A DNA stretch of 64,000 nt from Cryptomeria japonica (taxonomy: Eukaryota; Streptophyta; Pinopsida; Cupressales; Cupressaceae): contig NC_081411.1 of NCBI RefSeq assembly GCF_030272615.1, forward strand, positions 208,720,244 to 208,784,243. The letters are read 5' to 3'. The position numbers and the translations under genes are program-made. Shown one piece after another: positions 58,650 through 64,000 of this stretch. Each line of letters opens with the position of its first letter. Position 1 is the first letter of the stretch. Below the pieces are notes generated by a model. It was not told the DNA's origin. It did not search any database and saw only the letters and a list, made by a program, of their open reading frames with translations.

Positions 58650-59535
58650 TGTTGGCAATTGACACTCATTGAATTCATATGTTGTCATTGATGGCAACAA
58701 GATTCTATTGAAGGCATATACCGACATTTGGAGGCATACACCAGTGGATACCGACATTAGAGTATTCAGGGTCATCACCAGCATCGACATCCAACATTTT
58801 AGTGAAGCCGATATCAGTCTGGGATCTGAAAGGTTTTATTTGTAAAATAATTTTGCAATTATTGTATAGAACCGACATTGAATATCTTTTGTATTGTAAG
58901 CCAACATAAGGCATATTGTTTGTAAAGGGTATATAAGTCAGTCTGCTAGGTTATTTTGTGTGAGGACAAGGAAGTAGAATTGTGTAATGCAAAGGATATG
59001 TATGTAGGTCATTTGTATGCAAATTTTATATCATGTAATGATTAGTAGATGATTTGTAAAGAAATATTAGAGGAAATGAGATATTGATAGAAGGACTCAG
59101 GGTTTATGAACTAGTATAGAGCAGAGCTATAACCAGAACCCTTTTTGGCATTGCAGATGGTGAGTTCACCATTACTATTTTATCTTAGCAGAAGCTTGTA
59201 GTCAGTGAGAGTCTTTTGTGTTGAGAATTGTGCTCTAGGAAGTGTGCCTTCCTGCATGTGCAGGCCCCCATGCTATGTAATATCGTTCATATGGCTAGTG
59301 AATTGATATTGTGGGTCACAAATCCCACCGTGGTTTTTCCTCTTTGAGGTTTTCCATGTATAAATTTAGTGTGTTATGGTGTTCATTCATGTGGCTGATT
59401 TATTTACTTCATGTCATATGTTTCTTCATTTACTGGTTTATATGTGAATGTTATAAAATGTTAAAATCTTGTGTTACCAGCAGAACACTGATTCACCCCC
59501 CCTCTTAGTTTTCTTGGATACATTGTATTCCAACA
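58650..59535 (+). repeat. 3' LTR of the pol-less element
   Basis: Copy of 52737-53629, ending CATTGTATTCCAACA. Confidence 0.92.
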
Positions 59536-60357
59536 TCACCCCCCCTCTTAGGGTTCTTGGATTTAGTGTTATTACAATAGGAACACTTAGTTTTCTCCTT
59601 CTTGGTCTTATCATGTTATGAAGAAGATGCATCATTAGTTTCTTTTTGGGAAGCTAGTTTTTGTTCTTGTTTCTTTTCTCCTTGGTTATTTTGTTTCTTT
59701 TCTTTCTTAGAAGGCCCTTTTATCTTTTATACACTAATTGTAGCCAATGTATGATATTTAGAGGGCTTAATTGTGGCCATTTGAATCAACTTATCTTTCT
59801 CTTTTCTGAGTTCATTTACAAAATCATCAAGAGAAGGCATTTTATAGCTAGTTCCTAAGGCACTTTTCGTGGCATAGAATGTAGAAATAAAAATTGAATA
59901 GTTTGGACAAAGTTTGGAAAGAATGCTTAAAATCAATTATGAATCTTTCTTGTCTATCCCACACACCTTCAATTACAATCTTAAAACCTTTAGTTTTATG
60001 AAGAAGTCCTGGATTGTATCAAAATTACATGGATTTAACCTTATTAGCTCATTCTCCAATTGGTGTCCCCTTAATTCATCTTGTTTACCAAACAACCCTT
60101 CTAAAGTTATCCATACATCATTTGGAGTTGTACCAAATTTAATATGAAAAAGAAGATCAAGAGATATAGACATACAGATTACCATACGCTTTATCACATT
60201 TATTAAACCTTTTTGGCTTTTTTGCAATTAGAGATGGTTCAGTTTGAAGGCCCATAGTTAATCTAAACAACCTCAACTTCTTAAGATAGATTGTCATTTT
60301 TTACATCTACTCATAGTAGTTATATGGTGTGAGTATTGGTACTATGGTTTGATCCAT
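59536..60357 (-). pseudogene. Copia gag remnant, other family
   Basis: Minus strand, starting at ATG 60357-60355 (MDQTIVPILTPYNYYE). ORF 59973-60227 has DELRGHQLENELIRLNPCNF and DTIQDFFIKLK; ORF 59727-59936 has LSILSKLCPNYSIF and KMPSLDDFVNELRKEKDKLI. These are Copia gag (UBN2-type) blocks. After that a Lys-rich stretch leads to about 59590. The first ~50 bases (TCACCCCCCCTCTTAGGGTT…) resemble an LTR end. The pol part is missing, cut off where the pol-less element lies. Confidence 0.8.
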
Positions 60358-61340
60358 TTTAATGTAGAAAGTAAGATTGTTTATTGTGAGAAAAAAGAGA
60401 AAACAAAGATCAACACAACACACTAGACACCCCCCATTTTCACTCAATCAAAATGACCCACCCCCCACAAAATTAGAACTTTATAAGTTATTAGCACTTT
60501 ATAAGTTAGTGTATTTACAATTAAACATAGGACCATTATATGGGAAATTCAAAAATATGCACTTTGCAAAAAATGACACTCAATTCCAAGCTTTCGATCA
60601 AAAGTTACAACTAAAACAAATTCTCATAAAATAGCATATATTTTAACACATAATATTTTAAACAATAAAATTGCACTTTGCCAATAACAAAAATGGCTAT
60701 CGTGCCACTCATTGGAATCAGGGTGGAATATAGAATCCAATGGTGTGATTGGTGATGGGAATTGGCCTTCTGCCAACTTGAGCCTCACTCTTCATCTTTG
60801 ATAGGTGAAAAAGGAGAAAGAAAACCTTCAATATTCATGCCTAGACAAAAAAACACTTGATTTTAGTGCCTTATATCAACAAAAAAGGTCAATAATCTTG
60901 GGAAAAATACACCTGGGTCATAGTAGGGCTATGGGACAACCATTTGAGGATGCAAATAGTAGGAATACACAAAAAAGTTGATAAAAAAATATGTTGTGAA
61001 GATAAAAACGCCCCTCTAGAAAATAAATTTTTGCCTGTGCCTCTTGTGTCCAAATATGGGCAATCTTTATATGAAAAATGAGGGGTTTTGAATCTTCTAG
61101 ATTGAATGGTGAGGTCCTTTTGGTATTAAAAATCTTTGTTTGAAAGCTTTTTTCTAGATCTGAGCCACAAACCCCTATTTTTTAACTATTCCAAATGATC
61201 TCCAAAAAAGATGAAATGAGAGATGACCTTGACTTTCTCGAGCCTCCTCAACACAATGGAACATAAAGAAATATAAACCTGAGGAAAAGGAAAAAATATA
61301 AACCCAACTAGAAAAATTAAAACCTACACTAACAATAATG
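60358..61340. other. No gene recognised
   Basis: AT-rich DNA. It may include leader or LTR sequence of the minus-strand Copia remnant, but no second LTR copy is in the window to prove it. Confidence 0.4.
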
Positions 61341-61397
61341 TATAAGAAGTTTAATGGTCTAATAATTTTGACATATACTGGAGGAGCTAAGATTATA

Positions 61398-61840
61398 AAT
61401 TCATCGCTTTCAAGGGATAAGGTCAAATGGAGGACTCCTCAGAAAGGATGGATTAAAATAAACATTAATGGAGCTGCTAAAGGGAACCCAAGCCAAGCTG
61501 GCATGGGATGTGTTTCTCATGATGAAGATGGAAAAAATAATTGTGGAGGAGTCAATAGCATTAGGTGAAACCACTAATAACGTGGCAAAAACCAAAGTAT
61601 CTTTGCTTCGATTACAAAATGGGATTGAAATTGGAGCTAGGAAAGTTCACCTTGAAGGTGATTCTATGATAATCATCAATGACATTAGAAAGAATAAGTC
61701 ACCGAACTAGATGCTTGCACAATAGCTTTACCCAATACAGGAATTCATTAATAAATTGTAAGACTTTAGAATAAGCCTATTTATAGAGAGGGGAATGACC
61801 TGGTAGATAGTTTAGCCAAAAATGCTATCAGGTAGAAGAT
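61398..61840 (+). pseudogene. LINE RNase H fragment
   Basis: Has GWIKININGAAKGNPSQAGMG, then GETTNNVAKTKVSLLRLQNG, KVHLEGDSMIIINDIRKNKS and RGNDLVDSLAKNAIR. It is the C-terminal RNase H (RVT_3-type) of a plant L1 LINE, split by a shift near 61535 and stops. The GDS block holds a catalytic Asp. No RT lies upstream, so it is a 5'-truncated copy. Confidence 0.82.
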
Positions 61841-61949
61841 AACACACGACCTTCAAAGGGGTGATAGGTTTTCAAGTAGAAATAAATAGAATAACAATGA
61901 TAAGTGTGTGAAAGAAAGTTTGGGGGCCTAGAAAGGGAGATTTTATTAG

Positions 61950-63200
61950 TTTGTGAAGCTCACAATTTGGGGTGATAAGACTTCTAATTTTAAGTTTGAA
62001 AAAATCATCATGAGTAGCATTAAAAAGGATTTGACAACAGGGTTATTTATGACAAGATAAAATATCAAGATAGCCAAGGAGATTTTAAGATTTCAAAATT
62101 TGTAGTTTTCCAAGCTCATTGATGGCTTTTTCTCATGGCCTATGAACGTGGTTTAAGTAAAAAGGATAGTGATTGGTGGAAATATCGCTAGAGATGACCT
62201 AGCCTAACAAATAGCAAAGAAAAGCACATATAGGTGGTATAGGTGGCCAAGATAAGTTCTTATGATAAAGCATCTAAGGAATAAGATAAGAGGGATTGCT
62301 CAATGTGATGAATTTTATCATAAAGAGATAGTTGTCAAACCCTTTGAGTTATGATAAAAAAGGCGTACACTGGAAGGAGAAGTGAATTAGAGGTGTCCTT
62401 TGCATCACATTTATGATGCAATGTCATTATTTCCTGAATGGAGGCAGAATCAAAGAATAGATTTGAAGTAACTTTTAAATTACCCATTATCTAAGGAAGA
62501 ATCCATATTTATTTGATAATAAGATTTGAGGGTACATTTATTTCTAATAGTGACAAAATTTTGGGTGAGTTGATTGTGAGAAAATGGATGGAGACTTTGA
62601 TCTACCTAACAACTTAGAAAAGATAAATGGATTTCTTAGGCAAAATCGAGGAGAAGAGGCTAAGATCCACAATGAGGTATAACCATCTGATAGTCCTACA
62701 TGTGGTTATGCCTATATTGGGGGATGAAGTCCTAAATACTATCCATAGATATCATGCCAATATTGATATCTACTCTATGTTCTTGGATATTATGCTAGAC
62801 TATGGGCTGAGCAAGGAAAAAGTGAATTTGTTACATGAAAAAGTATTCAAAAAGTAGCTTCTAGGAGGTATAGAAGACGTGTTGATAAAATTAAACAATT
62901 TTAGATTCTCCTTCCCAAGGATTACTATGGTATAGGTACAAGCATGCCAAATATTCCGATAATTTTGATGGATGATAAGGAGTATTGGGACAAAAAGCCT
63001 TTAACAACCAAAGGGCTGGAATTCCTACCAATTTGGATAATAAATGAAGAAAATGAAGATCGATATTGGATCGAAACCTAAATTCATTTTGAAGGGAATT
63101 AAGGAAAAATTTAGGTGGATGCCCCAGACATGGTGGAGGAGTTAGAGAAGGAAGGCATGCAAGGGTTTTGTTGAGGTTAGGATGATTGATATGTAGGTAG
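61950..63200 (+). pseudogene. Unrecognised decayed coding region
   Basis: Plus-strand traces with many stops. The clearest open piece, 62627-62857, reads MDFLGKIEEKRLRSTMRYNH and DIYSMFLDIMLDYGLSKEKV. An upstream trace near 62268-62335 reads HLRNKIRGIAQCDEFYHKEI. I do not recognise a family. Like 51551-52736 it lies just downstream of a LINE RNase H domain on the same strand. Confidence 0.3.
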
Positions 63201-63574
63201 AGGCTTAGTTTATTTCTATCTATTTTTAGGGTCTACAATACGATTAACAAATATTTTTTGAGGTTTTTTTTGTATTGGGCCATAAAATAGTAGATGTATA
63301 GATGGGAGATACAACTTATCAAATTATTAGATAGATGGGAGGTATGTTTTTTGTAAATTCAGCTGGGTTGTATGAAATTATGGAAATAATGTTTTCTCTA
63401 TTTTTCAATTTACTAGTTAATATAAATGGGTGTTAGCCCTTCCAGCTATTTAATTATCACAAAAGAATATTAAAATCATTGATGGGTAGAATAATAACCA
63501 CTCTTCATTATGGAATTTAATAATAGTTTCCCCATTTACTATATGTATAGATAGATGAATTTGTATAGATTTAT

Positions 63575-63576
<2 letters not shown>

Positions 63577-63660
<84 letters not shown>
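63577..63660. repeat. (CA)n microsatellite, about 42 units
   Basis: A pure dinucleotide run followed by a short TA run. The Cys/Val open frame on the minus strand is an artefact. Confidence 0.97.
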
Positions 63661-63669
<9 letters not shown>

Positions 63670-63832
63670 CTAAACATGACACTTATTAGATCATATAATA
63701 ATCTATTATTTTATTTTTCATCTAACACATTAATAAATATGAGTTATGCCATATAACACAAAACAACCAAGCATATTTAGAATAAATGTTTATAATATTA
63801 ACAACCTAGTTTAAGGAGGGGAATGATTAACG

Positions 63833-64000
63833 ATGTCAAATGGTTCTCTCAGCTACTCCATTTTGAGCGCTTCTCCCTACATGAATGATGTCACTCCTCC
63901 TGGGGCCATGCCCTCTAGAAGTGGTTCAGGTCTTATTGATAGTCCTCCTAGGGCCTTGGCCTCTATGGGTAGTTCGGGTTCCCCCCTTGTGAGGGTGTGG
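63833..64000 (+). CDS. Start of an ORF running off the window, unrecognised
   Basis: ATG 63833 opens 56 codons without a stop to the window end. It begins MSNGSLSYSILSASPYMND and is rich in Ser, Pro and Gly, with GC content higher than its surroundings. In-frame TAA lies just upstream (63827-63829 region), so this ATG is a plausible start. It could be the N-terminus of a LINE ORF1 or of a host gene; nothing decisive is visible. Confidence 0.4.
   Translation, partial: MSNGSLSYSILSASPYMNDVTPPGAMPSRSGSGLIDSPPRALASMGSSGSPLVRVW

Larger units (their letters stand above)
52737..59535 (+). mobile_element. Pol-less LTR retrotransposon with gag and a large unknown ORF
   Basis: Direct repeats 52737-53629 and 58650-59535 (893 and 886 bp) start TGTTGGCAATTGACACTCAT and end TTCCAACA. 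The primer binding site TGGTATTAGAGC is at 53632-53643 and the polypurine tract at 58638-58649. Between them are gag (53704-54855) and one large ORF (55214-58416). There is no protease, integrase, RT or RNase H. This is the plan of a non-autonomous gag-bearing element (TR-GAG/LARD) carrying an extra gene. The 5-bp flanks differ (GCCTG left, TCACC right), so one end was probably altered after insertion. Confidence 0.9.

Noticed and set aside
63450-63677. Cys/Val-rich open frame on the minus strand
   Set aside because: Translation of the CA microsatellite.

Overview
The window is plant nuclear DNA with no intact host gene that I can recognise. It is AT-rich and packed with nested, decayed retroelements: Copia and Gypsy LTR elements with plant-type primer binding sites, L1-type LINEs of the DUF4283 / endonuclease / RT / RNase H kind, solo LTRs, MITEs, a tandem satellite and long microsatellites. 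The density and nesting suggest a very large, repeat-rich genome. A gymnosperm is my best guess, but this is inference and nothing here proves the lineage.

Layout. 1-8.3 kb: intergenic DNA with one arm of a dispersed repeat and a 208-bp Mutator-type MITE. 8.6-12.1 kb: a 3.4-kb inverted superstructure, with a polypyrimidine (CT) half and a polypurine (GA) half between inverted unique arms. 12.6-16.6 kb: a minus-strand Gypsy gag/protease remnant, split by a smaller LTR element whose primer binding site is nearly a whole tRNA-Asp copy. 16.8-17.8 kb: second copy of the dispersed repeat and a ~105-bp duplication. 18.4-28.5 kb: a minus-strand Copia array LTR-int-LTR-int-LTR with target duplication TAGTT, inserted in a DUF4283-type LINE ORF whose two halves lie at 18.3 and 28.5 kb. 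31-32 kb: another CT microsatellite. 33.0-34.6 kb: a decayed gene of an uncharacterised, transposase-like family. 35.0-40.5 kb: about 12 copies of a ~357-bp satellite, one split by a solo LTR (TSD CCTAT).

41.7-51.6 kb: a plus-strand LINE broken by a 2.5-kb non-autonomous LTR element (TSD TTATT) and by a solo LTR that itself carries a Tourist-type MITE. 51.7-52.7 kb: unrecognised decayed coding DNA. 52.7-59.5 kb: a 6.8-kb LTR element with gag (four CCHC knuckles) but no pol, carrying instead a ~1,070-codon ORF of unknown function. 59.5-60.4 kb: minus-strand Copia gag remnant. 61.4-63.2 kb: LINE RNase H fragment and more unrecognised decayed coding DNA. 63.6 kb: (CA)n. 63.8 kb to the end: the start of an ORF that leaves the window.

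How the parts relate. There is no operon-like cooperation. The order of insertion can be read from the nesting: older LINE and Gypsy copies were hit by LTR elements, and those in turn by MITEs. In at least three places the host reading frame can be followed across the insertion, which fixes the element boundaries well. The best candidates for something new are the pol-less element with its large ORF, the conserved ORF in the 357-bp satellite, the 33-kb decayed gene, and the full-length tRNA-Asp sequence at a primer binding site.
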